From positions 34,191,843-34,255,842 of the forward strand of contig CM072810.1 in NCBI GenBank assembly GCA_037013495.1: a stretch of 64,000 nt of DNA, given 5' to 3'. Positions 24,776 to 36,572 of the stretch are shown here, piece by piece; position 1 is the stretch's first letter; each line of letters begins with the position of its first letter. Under the pieces are notes generated by a model. That model searched no databases, was not told the origin of the DNA, and saw only the letters and a program-made list of their open reading frames with translations. This DNA is from Hippophae tibetana. Taxonomy: Eukaryota > Streptophyta > Magnoliopsida > Rosales > Elaeagnaceae. Position numbers and translations under genes: made by a program.

Positions 24776-27700
24776 ACAATTGTTAGAAATGATGACTCTA
24801 ATACCAATGAAGAGAAATAGGATCTACTTTAACAGAGATTTACTAAATTTCTTAGATAGAATTAACCCTTTTTTAGGGGTTTTAGGAAAAAATAATCCGA
24901 GCTCTAAAATGATTATTTCAATGAATTTAGAGTTGTACTTCTTCCAAACAACATGAAATATTTTGCAAACCACTCATATAGGTATTTGAGCTAAAAAAAT
25001 AAATCTAGAAATACGAAGGTGACCAAAATTTTTGAACGCTATATCAAGCAAGAGTGTGAAACATGGAACAAATTCTAATCATGTTTTTCAAACATTATCC
25101 ACTACTCGTACAATTTGGGTGGACCTATCAGGAAAGAGAAGTAGATTGAGAAATTCCTTACTAGCTTACCTTATCATTTTCAAGCAAAAGTTACCTTGCT
25201 TAAATACATGAAAAATCCTTGTGAACTTACTATTAAATGAATCACTTGGGCAAGTTTTCGAACTGCATCACTTGTATCCAATATGTCAGCCATCCACTTT
25301 CGAGGACGGAAAGAGCTTGGCTTTATAGACATCAAGGATAGTGGTCTTAGCGAAGATCTTTTTGACACAATTGTTAGAAATGATGACTCCAATACCAATG
25401 AAGAGAAATGGGATCTACTTTCCTAGAGATTTACTAAATTTCTTAGATAGAATTAACCCTTTTTTAAGGGTTTTAGAAAAACATAATCCGAGTTCTAAAA
25501 TGATTATTTCAATGAATTTAGAGTTGTACTTCTTCCAAACAACATGAAATATTTTGCAAACCACTCATATAGGTATTTGAGCTACAAAATAAACCTAGAA
25601 CTGCGAAGTTGACCAGAAATATTGAACACTATATCAAGCAAGAGTATGAAACTTGGAACAAATTCTAATCATGTTTTTCAAACATTATCAACTACTCGTA
25701 CAATTTGGGTAGAACTATCAGGAAAGAGAAATAGATTGAGAAATTCCTAACTAGCTTACCTTATCATTTTCAAGCAAAAGTTACCTTGCTTAAATACATG
25801 AAAAATCCTTGTGAACTTACTATTAAATGAATCACTTGGGCAAGTATTCGAACTGCATCACTTGTATCCAATATGTCAGCCGTCCACTTTTGAGGACGGC
25901 AAGAGCTTGGCTTTATAGACATCAAGGATAGTGGTCTTAGCGAAGATCGTTTTGACACAATTGTCAGAAATGATGACTCTAATACCAATGAAGAGAAATG
26001 GGATCTACTTTCCCAGAGATTTACTAAATTTCTTAGATAGAATTAACCCTTTTTTAGGGGTTTTAGAAAAAAAAATCCCAGCTCTAAAATGATTATTTCA
26101 ATGAATTTAGAGTTGTACTTCTTCCAAACAACATGAAATATTTTGCAGACCACTCATATAGGTATTTGAGCTACAAAATAAACCTAGAACTACGAATTGA
26201 TTAAAAATATTGAACTCTATATCAAGCAAGAGGATGAAACTTTGACCAAATTCTAATCATGTTTTTCAAACATTATCAACTACTCGTACAATTTGGGTGG
26301 ACCTATCAGGAAAGAGAAGTAGATTGAGAAAATCCTTGCAAGCTTACCTTATCATTTTCTAGCAAAAGTTACCTGGCTTAAATACATGAAAAATCCTTGT
26401 GAACTTACTATTAAATGAATCACTTGGGCAAGTATTCGAACTGCATCACTTGTATCCAATATGTCAAAATCCACTTTCGATGACGGAAAGAGCTTGGTTT
26501 AATAGACATCAAGGATAGTGGTCTTAGTGAAGATCTTTTTGGCACAATTGTTAGGAATGATGACTCTAATACCAATGAAGAGAAATGGGATCTACTTTCT
26601 AGGAGATTTACTAAATTTCTTAGATTGAATTAACCCTTTTTTAGGGGTTTTTGAAAAAAATAATCGGAGCTCTAAAATGATTATTTCAATGAATTTAGAG
26701 ATGTACTTCTTCCAAACAACTTTAAATATTTTGCAGACCACTCATATAGGTGTTTGAGCTGCAAAATAAACCTAGAACTGCGATGTTGACAGAAAATATT
26801 AGACGCTATATCAAGCAAGAGTATGAAACTTGGAACAAATTCTAATCATGTTTTTCAAACATTATCAACTATTCGTACAATTTGGGTAGAACTATCAGGA
26901 AAGAGAAATAGATTGAGAAATTCCTTACTAGCTTACCTTATCATTTTCAAGCAAAAGTTACCTTGCTTAAATACATGAAAAATCCTTGTGAACTTACTAT
27001 TAAATGAATCACTTGGGCAAGTTTTCGAACTGCATCACTTGTATCCAATATGTCAGCCATCCACTTTCGAGGACGGCAAGAGCTTGGCTTTATAGACATC
27101 AAGGATAGTGGTCTTAGCAAAGATCTTTTTGACACAATTGTTAGAAATGATGACTCTAATACCAATGAAGAGAAATAGGATCTACTTTAACAGAGATTTA
27201 CTAAATTTCTTAGATAGAATTAACCCTTTTTTAGGGGTTTTAGGAAAAAATAATCCGAGCTCTAAAATGATTATTTCAATGAATTTAGAGTTGTACTTGT
27301 TCCAAACAACAGGAAATATTTTGCAAACCACTCATATAGGTATTTGAGCTAAAAAATAAATATAGAAATACGAAGGTGACCAAAATTTTTGAACGCTATA
27401 TCAAGCAAGAGTGTGAAACTTGGAAAAAATTCTAATCATGTTTTTCAAACATTATCCACTACTCGTACAATTTGGGTGGACCTATCAGGAAAGAGAAGTA
27501 GATTGAGAAATTCCTTACTAGCTTACGTTATCATTTTCAAGCAAAAGTTACCTTGCTTAAATACATGAAAAATCCTTGTGAACTTACTATTAAATGAATC
27601 ACTTGGGCAAGTTTTCGAACTGCATCACTTGTATCCAATATGTCAGCCATCCAATTTCGAGGACGGAAAGAGCTTGGCTTTATAGACATCAAGGATAGTG

Positions 27701-28903
27701 GTCTTAGCGAAGATCTTTTTGATACAATTGTTAGAAATGATGACTCCAATACCAATGAAGAGAAATGGGATCTACTTTCCCAGAGATTTACTAAATTTCT
27801 TAGATAGAATTAACCCTTTTTTAAGGGTTTTAGAAAAACATAATGCGAGCTCTAAAATGATTATTTCAATGAATTTAGAGTTGTACTTCTTCCAAACAAC
27901 ATGAATTATTTTGCAAACCACTCATATAGGTATTTGAGCTACAAAATAAACCTAGAACTGCGAAGTTGACCAGAAATATTGAACACTATATCAAGCAAAA
28001 GTATGAAACTTGGAACAAATTCTAATCATGTTTTTCAAACATTATCAACTACTCGTACAATTTGGGTAGAACTATCAGGAAAGAGAAATAGATTGAGAAA
28101 TTCCTTACTAGCTTACCTTATCATTTTCAAGCAAAAGTTACCTTGCTTAAATACATGAAAAATCCTTGTGAACTTACTATTAAATGAATCACTTGGGCAA
28201 GTATTCGAACTGCATCACTTGTATCCAATATGTCAGCCGTCCACTTTCGAGGACGGCAAGAGCTTGGCTTTATAGACATCAAGGATAGTGGTCTTAGCGA
28301 AGATCGTTTTGACACAATTTTCAGAAATGATGACTCTAATACCAATGAAGAGAAATGGGATCTACTTTCCCAGAGATTTACTAAATTTCTTAGATAGAAT
28401 TAACTCTTTTTTAGGGGTTTTAGAAAAAAATAATCCCAGCTCTAAAATGATTATTTCAATGAATTTAGAGTTGTACTTCTTCCAAACAACATGAAATATT
28501 TTGCAGACCACTCATATAGGTATTTGAGCTACAAAATAAACCTAGAACTACGAAGTTGATTAAAAATATTGAACTCTATATCAAGCAAGAGGATGAAACT
28601 TTGACCAAATTCTAATCATGTTTTTCAAACATTATCAACTACTCGTACAGTTTGGGTGGAACTATCAGGAAAGAGAAGTAGATTGAGAAATTCCTTACTA
28701 GCTTACCTTATCATTTTCAAGCAAAAGTTACCTTGCTTAAATACCTGAAAAATCCTTGTGAACTTACTGTTAAATGAATCACTTGGGCAAGTATTCAAAC
28801 TGCATCACTTGTATCCAATATGTCAGCCATCCAATTTCGAGGACGGCAAGAGCTTGGCTTTATAGACATCAATGATGGTGGTCTTAGCAAAGATCTTTTT
28901 GAC
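24776..28903. repeat. B-F1-D'-E-B-F2-D 7-mer HOR, copy 2 (4,128 bp)
   Basis: Tandem copy of 20647-24775, monomer by monomer. Private differences include a shorter A-run in D' (25957; 587 bp, the shortest unit), actttcctagag in F1 (25367), tgtcaaaatcc (26461) and an acaggaaat change near 27309. The terminal monomer (28314) is an intact D with aactctttttt and leads to an A unit, unlike copy 1, where D was cut into E. The copy-2 end therefore represents a different neighbouring context. Confidence 0.9.
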
Positions 28904-30673
28904 ACAATTGTTAGAAATGATGACTCTAATACCAATGAAAAGAAATGGGATCTACTTTCCCAGAGATTTACTAAATTTCTTAGATAGAATTAACCCTTTT
29001 TTAGGGGTTCTAGAAAAAAATAATCCCAGCTCTAAAATGATTATTTCAATGAATTTAGAGTTGTACTTTTTCCAAACAACATGAAATATTTTGCAGACCA
29101 CTTATATAGGTATTTGAGCTACAAAATAAATCTAGAACTACGAAGTTGATTAAAAATATTGAACTCTATATCAAGCAAGAGGATGAAACTTTGACCAAAT
29201 TCTAATCATGTTTTTCAAACATTATCAACTACTCGTACAATTTGGGTGGACCTATCAGGAAAGAGAAGTAGATTGAGAAATTCCTTGCAAGCTTACCTTA
29301 TCATTTTCTAGCAAAAGTTACCTGGCTTAAATACATGAAAAATCCTTGTGAACTTACTATTAAATGAATCACTTGGGCAAGTATTCGAACTGCATCACTT
29401 GTATCCAATATGTCAGCCATCCACTTTCGAGGACGGCAAGAGCTTGGCTTTATAGACATCAAGGATAGTGGTCTTAGCGAAGATCGTTTTGACACAATTG
29501 TCAGAAATGATGACTCTAATACCAATGAAGAGAAATGGGATCTACTTTCCTAGAGATTTACTAAATTTCTTAGATAGAATTAACTCTTTTTTAGGGGTTT
29601 TAGAAAAAAATAATCCCAGCTCTAAAATGATTATTTCAATGAATTTAGAGTTGTACTTCTTCCAAACAACATGAAATATTTTGCAGACCACTCATATAGG
29701 TATTTGAGCTAAAAAAATAAATCTAGAAATACGAAGGTGACCAAATTTTTTGAACGCTATATCAAGCAAGAGTGTGAAACTTGGAACAAATTCTAATCAT
29801 GTTTTTCAAACATTATCAACTACTCGTACAATTTGGGTGGACCTATCAGGAAAGAGAAGTAGATTGAGAAATTCCTTACTAGCTTACCTTATCATTTTCA
29901 AGCAAAAGTTACCTTGCTTAAATACAAGAAAAATCCTTGTGACCTTACTATTAAATGAATCACTTGGGCAAGTTTTCGAACTGCATCACTTGTATCCAAT
30001 ATGTCAGCCATCCACTTTCGAGGACGGAAAGAGCTTCTCTTTATAGACATCAAGGATAGTGGTCTTAGCGAAGATGTTTTTGACACACTTGTTAGAAATG
30101 ATGACTCTAATACCAATGAAGAGAAATGGGATCTACTTTCGCAGAGATTTACTAAATTTCTTGGATAGAATTAACCCTTTTTAAGGGTTTTAGAAAAACA
30201 TAATCCGAGCTCTAAAATTATTATTTCAATGAATTTAGAGTTGTACTTCTTCCAAACAACATGAAATATTTTGCAAACCACTCGTATAGGTATTTGAGCT
30301 ACAAAATAAACCTAGAACTGCGAAGTTGACCAGAAATATTGAACACTATATCAAGCAAGAGTATGAAACTTGGAATAAATTCTAATCATGTTTTTCAAAC
30401 ATTATCAACTACTCGTACAATTTGGGTAGAACTATCAGGAAAGAGAAATAGATTGAGAAATTCCTTACTAGCTTACCTTATCATTTTCAAGCAAAAGTTA
30501 CCTTGCTTAAATACATGAAAAATCCTTGTGAACTTACTATTAAATGAATCACTTGGGCAAGTATTCGAACTGCATCACTTGTATCCAATATGTCAGCCGT
30601 CCACTTTCGAGGACGGCAAGAGCTTGGCTTTATAGACATCAAGGATAGTGGTCTTAGCAAAGATCTTTTTGAC
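28904..30673. repeat. A-D/B-C island of HOR-1 inside HOR-2 (monomers 50-52)
   Basis: Three monomers (28904, 29494, 30085) that reproduce 17107-18876 at an offset of exactly 11,797 bp (20 monomers). The rare variants shared include aatgaaaagaaatg in A, the D-to-B switch in monomer 51, the aaatacaagaaaa change, ctctttatag, cttggatag and aaaattattatt in C, and accactcgtatagg. Differences are few, for example attgaactc against attgcactc, and gagaaattcc against gagaaaatcc. The homology extends left through the D unit at 28314 and fades at 30.6 kb. Confidence 0.9.
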
Positions 30674-31263
30674 ACAATTGTTAGAAATGATGACTCTAAT
30701 ACCAATGAAGAGAAATAGGATCTACTTTAACAGAGATTTACTAAATTTCTTAGATAGAATTAACCCTTTTTTAGGGGTTTTAGAAAAAAATAATCGGAGC
30801 TCTAAAATGATTATTTCAATGAATTTAGAGATGTACTTCTTGCAAACAACTTTAAATATTTTGCAGACCACTCATATAGGTGTTTGAGCTGCAAAATAAA
30901 CCTAGAACTGCGATGTTGACAGAAAATATTAGACGCTATATCAAGCAAGAGTATGAAACTTGGAACAAATTCTAATCATGTTTTTCAAACATTATCAACT
31001 ATTCGTACAATTTTGGTGGAACTATCAGGAAAGATAAGTAGATTGAGAAATTCTTTACTAGCTTACCTTATCATTTTCAAGCAAAAGTTACTTTGCTTAA
31101 ATACAGGAAAAATCCTTGTGAACTTACTATTAAATGAATCACTTGGGCAAGTATTCGAACTGCATCACTTGTATCCAATATGTCAGCCATCCACTTTCGA
31201 GGACGGCAAGAGCTTGGCTTTATAGACATCAAGGATAGTGGTCTTAGCAAAGATCTTTTTGAC
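30674..31263. repeat. Chimeric monomer B head / E body
   Basis: The head is B (aataggatct, actttaacag, tagatagaatt, with the B-specific a at 30756). The body is E from 30784 (tagaaaaaaataatcggag, gagatgtac, caactttaaat, ggtgtttgagctgc). The switch lies in 30757-30783, which contains the whole AACCC ... GGGTT inverted repeat (30762-30779). The tail ends with the acaggaaaaatcc variant (31103-31115) that is repeated 1,770 bp downstream. The joint connects the transplanted A-D-C island to the B-D-E trimers. Confidence 0.85.
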
Positions 31264-34200
31264 ACAATTGTTAGAAATGATGACTCTAATACCAATGAAG
31301 AGAAATAGGATCTACTTTAACAGAGATTTACTAAATTTCTTAGATAGAATTAACCCTTTTTTAGAGGTTTTAGGAAAAAATAATCCGAGCTCTAAAATGA
31401 TTATTTCAATGAATTTAGAGTTGTACTTCTTCCAAACAACATGAAATATTTTGCAAACCACTCATATAGGTATTTGAGCTAAAAAAATAAATCTAGAAAT
31501 ACGAAGGTGACCAAAATTTTTGAATGCTATATCAAGCAAGAGTGTGAAACATGGAACAAATTCTAATCATGTTTTTCAAACATTATCCACTACTCGTACA
31601 ATTTGGGTGGACTTATCAGGAAAGAGAAGTAGATTGAGAAATTCCTTACTAGCTTACCTTATCATTTTCAAGCAAAAGTTACCTTGCTTAAATACATGAA
31701 AAATCCTTGTGAACTTACTATTAAATGAATCACTTGGGCAAGTTTTCGAACTGCATCACTTGTATCCAATATGTCAGCCATCCACTTTCGAGGACGGAAA
31801 GAGCTTGGCTTTATAGACATCAAGGATAGTGGTCTTAGCGAAGATCTTTTTGACACAATTGTCAGAAATGATGACTCTAATACCAATGAAGAGAAATGGG
31901 ATCTATTTTCCCAGAGATTTACTAAATTTCTTAGATAGAATTAACTCTTTTTTAGGGGTTTTAGAAAAAAATAATCCCAGCTCTAAAATGATTATTTCAA
32001 TGGATTTAGAGTTGTACTTCTTCCAAACAACATGAAATATTTTGCAGACCACTCATATAGGTATTTGAGCTACAAAATAAACCTAGAACTACGAAGTTGA
32101 TTAAAAATATTGAACTCTATATCAAGCAAGAGGATGAAACTTTGACCAAATTCTAATAATGTTTTTCAAACATTATAAACTACTCGTACAATTTGGGTGG
32201 ACCTATCAGGAAAGAGAAGTAGATTGAGAAAATCCTTGCAAGCTTACCTTATCATTTTCTAGCAAAAGTTACCTGGCTTAAATACATGAAAAATCCTTGT
32301 GAACTTACTATTAAATGAATCACTTGGGCAAGTATTCGAACTGCATCACTTGTATCCAATATGTCACCATCCACTTTCGATGATGGAAAGAGCTTGGCTT
32401 AATAGACATCAAGGATAGTGGTGTTAGTGAAGATCTTTTTGGCACAATTGTTAGGAATGATGACTCTAATAACAATGAAGAGAAATGGGATCTACTTTCC
32501 AGGAGATTTACTAAATTTCTTAGATTGAATTAACCCTTTTTTAGGGGTTTTAGAAAAAAATAATCGGAGCTCTAAAATGATTATTTCAATGAATTTAGAG
32601 ATGTACTTCTTCCAAACAACTTTAAATATTTTGCAGACCACTCATATAGGTGTTTGAGCTGCAAAATAAACCTAGAACTGCGATGTTGACAGAAAATATT
32701 GGACGCTATATCAAGCAAGAGTATGAAACTTGGAACAAATTCTAATCATGTTTTTCAAACATTATCAACTATTCGTACAATTTTGGTGGAACTATCAGGA
32801 AAGATAAGTAGATTGATAAATTCTTTACTAGCTTACCTTATCATTTTCAAGCAAAAGTTACTTTGCTTAAATACAGGAAAAATCCTTGTGAACTTACTAT
32901 TAAATGAATCACTTGGGCAAGTATTCGAACTGCATCACTTGTATCCAATATGTCAGCCATCCACTTTCGAGGACGGCAAGAGCTTGGCTTTATAGACATC
33001 AAGGATAGTGGTCTTAGCAAAGATCTTTTTGACACAATTGTTAGAAATGATGACTCTAATACCAATGAAGAGAAATAGGATCTACTTTAACAGAGATTTA
33101 CTAAATTTCTTAGATAGAATTAACCCTTTTTTAGGGGTTTTAGGAAAAAATAATCCGAGCTCTAAAATGATTATTTCAATGAATTTAGAGTTGTACTTCT
33201 TCCAAACAACATGAAATATTTTGCAAACCACTCATATAGGTATTTGAGCTAAAAAAATAAATCTAGAAATACGAAGGTGACCAAAATTTTTGAATGCTAT
33301 ATCAAGCAAGAGTGTGAAACATGGAACAAATTCTAATCATGTTTTTCAAACATTATCCACTACTCGTACAATTTGGGTGGACTTATCAGGAAAGAGAAGT
33401 AGATTGAGAAATTCCTTACTAGCTTACCTTATCATTTTCAAGCAAAAGTTACCTTGCTTAAATACATGAAAAATCCTTGTGAACTTACTATTAAATGAAT
33501 CACTTGGGCAAGTTTTCGAACTGCATCACTTGTATCCAATATGTCAGCCATCCACTTTCGAGGACGGAAAGAGCTTGGCTTTATAGACATCAAGGATAGT
33601 GGTCTTAGCGAAGATCTTTTTGACACAATTGTCAGAAATGATGACTCTAATACCAATGAAGAGAAATGGGATCTATTTTCCCAGAGATTTACTAAATTTC
33701 TTAGATAGAATTAACTCTTTTTTAGGGGTTTTAGAAAAAAATAATCCCAGCTCTAAAATGATTATTTCAATGGATTTAGAGTTGTACTTCTTCCAAACAA
33801 CATGAAATATTTTGCAGACCACTCATATAGGTATTTGAGCTACAAAATAAACCTAGAACTACGAAGTTGATTAAAAATATTGAACTCTATATCAAGCAAG
33901 AGGATGAAACTTTGACCAAATTCTAATAATGTTTTTCAAACATTATAAACTACTCGTACAATTTGGGTGGACCTATCAGGAAAGAGAAGTAGATTGAGAA
34001 AATCCTTGCAAGCTTACCTTATCATTTTCTAGCAAAAGTTACCTGGCTTAAATACATGAAAAATCCTTGTGAACTTACTATTAAATGAATCACTTGGGCA
34101 AGTATTCGAACTGCATCACTTGTATCCAATATGTCACCATCCACTTTCGATGATGGAAAGAGCTTGGCTTAATAGACATCAAGGATAGTGGTCTTAGTGA

Positions 34201-34803
34201 AGATCTTTTTGGCACAATTGTTAGGAATGATGACTCTAATAACAATGAAGAGAAATGGGATCTACTTTCCAGGAGATTTACTAAATTTCTTAGATTGAAT
34301 TAACCCTTTTTTAGGGGTTTTAGAAAAAAATAATCGGAGCTCTAAAATGATTATTTCAATGAATTTAGAGATGTACTTCTTCCAAACAACTTTAAATATT
34401 TTGCAGACCACTCATATAGGTGTTTGAGCTGCAAAATAAACCTAGAACTGCGATGTTGACAGAAAATATTGGACGCTATATCAAGCAAGAGTATGAAACT
34501 TGGAACAAATTCTAATCATGTTTTTCAAACATTATCAACTATTCGTACAATTTTGGTGGAACTATCAGGAAAGATAAGTAGATTGAGAAATTCTTTACTA
34601 GCTTACCTTATCATTTTCAAGCAAAAGTTACTTTGCTTAAATACATGAAAAATCCTTGTGAACTTACTATTAAATGAATCACTTGGGCAAGTATTCGAAC
34701 TGCATCACTTGTATCCAATATGTCAGCCATCCACTTTCGAGGACGGCAAGAGCTTGGCTTTATAGACATCAAGGATAGTGGTCTTAGCAAAGATCTTTTT
34801 GAC
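31264..34803. repeat. B-D-E trimer HOR, 1,770-bp period, two copies
   Basis: Copies start at 31264 and 33034, with the next B at 34804; both spacings are 1,770 bp. Shared private markers include acaggaaaaatcc in the tails leading into both copies (31103 and 32873), ttcaatggattta in both D units (near 31999 and 33769), actataaactactcg (near 32174 and 33944) and aatgctatatc in both B tails. The same trimer, single copy, is at 18877-20646. E at 32444 has private gtgttagtg in the preceding tail (gtcttagtg elsewhere). Confidence 0.9.
34214..34803. repeat. Subfamily E reference monomer (590 bp)
   Basis: The most divergent subfamily. Diagnostic features: ctttttggcacaattg; gttaggaatgatg; ctctaataacaatg (in part of the group); actttccaggag; cttagattgaatt; aataatcggagctc; gagatgtacttc; caactttaaatattttg; ggtgtttgagctgc. 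The tail has gcgatgttgacag, atattggacgc, actattcgtac, ttttggtggaac, gataagtag and gttactttgc. It first appears at 20057 and is absent from the A-B-C-D block, so E and F mark the second HOR family. Sub-forms with aatgagatc (40113, 41882, 48960, 50729, 52498) and with ggtttttgaaaa (22416, 26544, 36573, 44241, 61346) are separable. Confidence 0.9.
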
Positions 34804-35394
34804 ACAATTGTTAGAAATGATGACTCTAATACCAATGAAGAGAAATAGGATCTACTTTAACAGAGATTTACTAAATTTCTTAGATAGAATTAACCCTTTT
34901 TTAGGGGTTTTAGGAAAAAATAATCCGAGCTCTAAAATGATTATTTCAATGAATTTAGAGTTGTACTTCTTCCAAACAACATGAAATATTTTGCAAACCA
35001 CTCATATAGGTATTTGAGCTAAAAAAATAAATCTAGAAATACGAAGGTGACCAAAATTTTTGAACGCTATATCAAGCAAGAGTGTGAAACATGGAACAAA
35101 TTCTAATCATGTTTTTCAAACATTATCCACTACTCGTACAATTTGGGTGGACCTATCAGGAAAGAGAAGTAGATTGAGAAATTCCTTACTAGCTTACCTT
35201 ATCATTTTCAAGCAAAAGTTACCTTGCTTAAATACATGAAAAATCCTTGTGAACTTACTATTAAATGAATCACTTGGGCAAGTTTTCGAACTGCATCACT
35301 TGTATCCAATATGTCAGCCATCCACTTTCGAGGACGGAAAGAGCTTGGCTTTATAGACATCAAGGATAGTGGTCTTAGCGAAGATCTTTTTGAC

Positions 35395-35984
35395 ACAATT
35401 GTTAGAAATGATGACTCCAATACCAATGAAGAGAAATGGGATCTACTTTCCCAGAGATTTACTAAATTTCTTAGATAGAATTAACCCTTTTTTAAGGGTT
35501 TTAGAAAAACATAATCCGAGTTCTAAAATGATTATTTCAATGAATTTAGAGTTGTACTTCTTCCAAACAACATGAAATATTTTGCAAACCACTCATATAG
35601 GTATTTGAGCTACAAAATAAACCTAGAACTGCGAAGTTGACCAGAAATATTGAACACTATATCAAGCAAGAGTATGAAACTTGGAACAAATTCTAATCAT
35701 GTTTTTCAAACATTATCAACTACTCGTACAATTTGGGTAGAACTATCAGGAAAGAGAAATAGATTGAGAAATTCCTTACTAGCTTACCTTATCATTTTCA
35801 AGCAAAAGTTACCTTGCTTAAATACATGAAAAATCCTTGTGAACTTACTATTAAATGAATCACTTGGGCAAGTATTCGAACTGCATCACTTGTATCCAAT
35901 ATGTCAGCCGTCCACTTTTGAGGACGGCAAGAGCTTGGCTTTATAGACATCAAGGATAGTGGTCTTAGCGAAGATCGTTTTGAC
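35395..35984. repeat. Subfamily F reference monomer (590 bp)
   Basis: Diagnostic features: gactccaatacc; actttcccagag; a long T-run followed by aagggtttt; and aaacataat. Two forms alternate inside the 7-mer. F1 has aatccgagttct (21238, 25367, 35395, 43063, 60168). F2 has gatacaattg, aatgcgagctc and acatgaattatt (23596, 27724, 37753, 45421, 62526) and is entered through ccatccaatttcg. The tail is C-like (gaactgcgaagttgaccag, gggtagaactatc). F therefore looks like a C tail joined to a D/B-like head with the C T-run element, which is inference. Confidence 0.88.
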
Positions 35985-36572
35985 ACAATTGTCAGAAATG
36001 ATGACTCTAATACCAATGAAGAGAAATGGGATCTACTTTCCCAGAGATTTACTAAATTTCTTAGATAGAATTAACCCTTTTTTAGGGGTTTTAGAAAAAA
36101 AAAATCCCAGCTCTAAAATGATTATTTCAATGAATTTAGAGTTGTACTTCTTCCAAACAACATGAAATATTTTGCAGACCACTCATATAGGTATTTGAGC
36201 TACAAAATAAACCTAGAACTACGAATTGATTAAAAATATTGAACTCTATATCAAGCAAGAGTATGAAACTTTGACCAAATTCTAATCATGTTTTTCAAAC
36301 ATTATCAACTACTCGTACAATTTGGGTGGACCTATCAGGAAAGAGAAGTAGATTGAGAAAATCCTTGCAAGCTTACCTTATCATTTTCTAGCAAAAGTTA
36401 CCTGGCTTAAATACATGAAAAATCCTTGTGAACTTACTATTAAATGAATCACTTGGGCAAGTATTCGAACTGCATCACTTGTATCCAATATGTCACCATC
36501 CACTTTCGATGACGGAAAGAGCTTGGTTTAATAGACATCAAGGATAGTGGTCTTAGTGAAGATCTTTTTGGC
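35985..36572. repeat. Subfamily D' reference monomer (588 bp)
   Basis: This is a D derivative that has aattaaccctttttt instead of aactctttttt and an A-run variant (ttagaaaaaaaaaatccc). It carries a 2-bp deletion in the tail (gaattgatt for gaagttgatt). A second 1-bp deletion (tgtcaccatcc for tgtcagccatcc) at the end of the unit explains most of the 588-bp lengths. The tail keeps the HindIII-type gcaagctt. D' almost always precedes E. The ancestral state is D, because the D form is shared with the A-B-C-D HOR. Confidence 0.87.
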
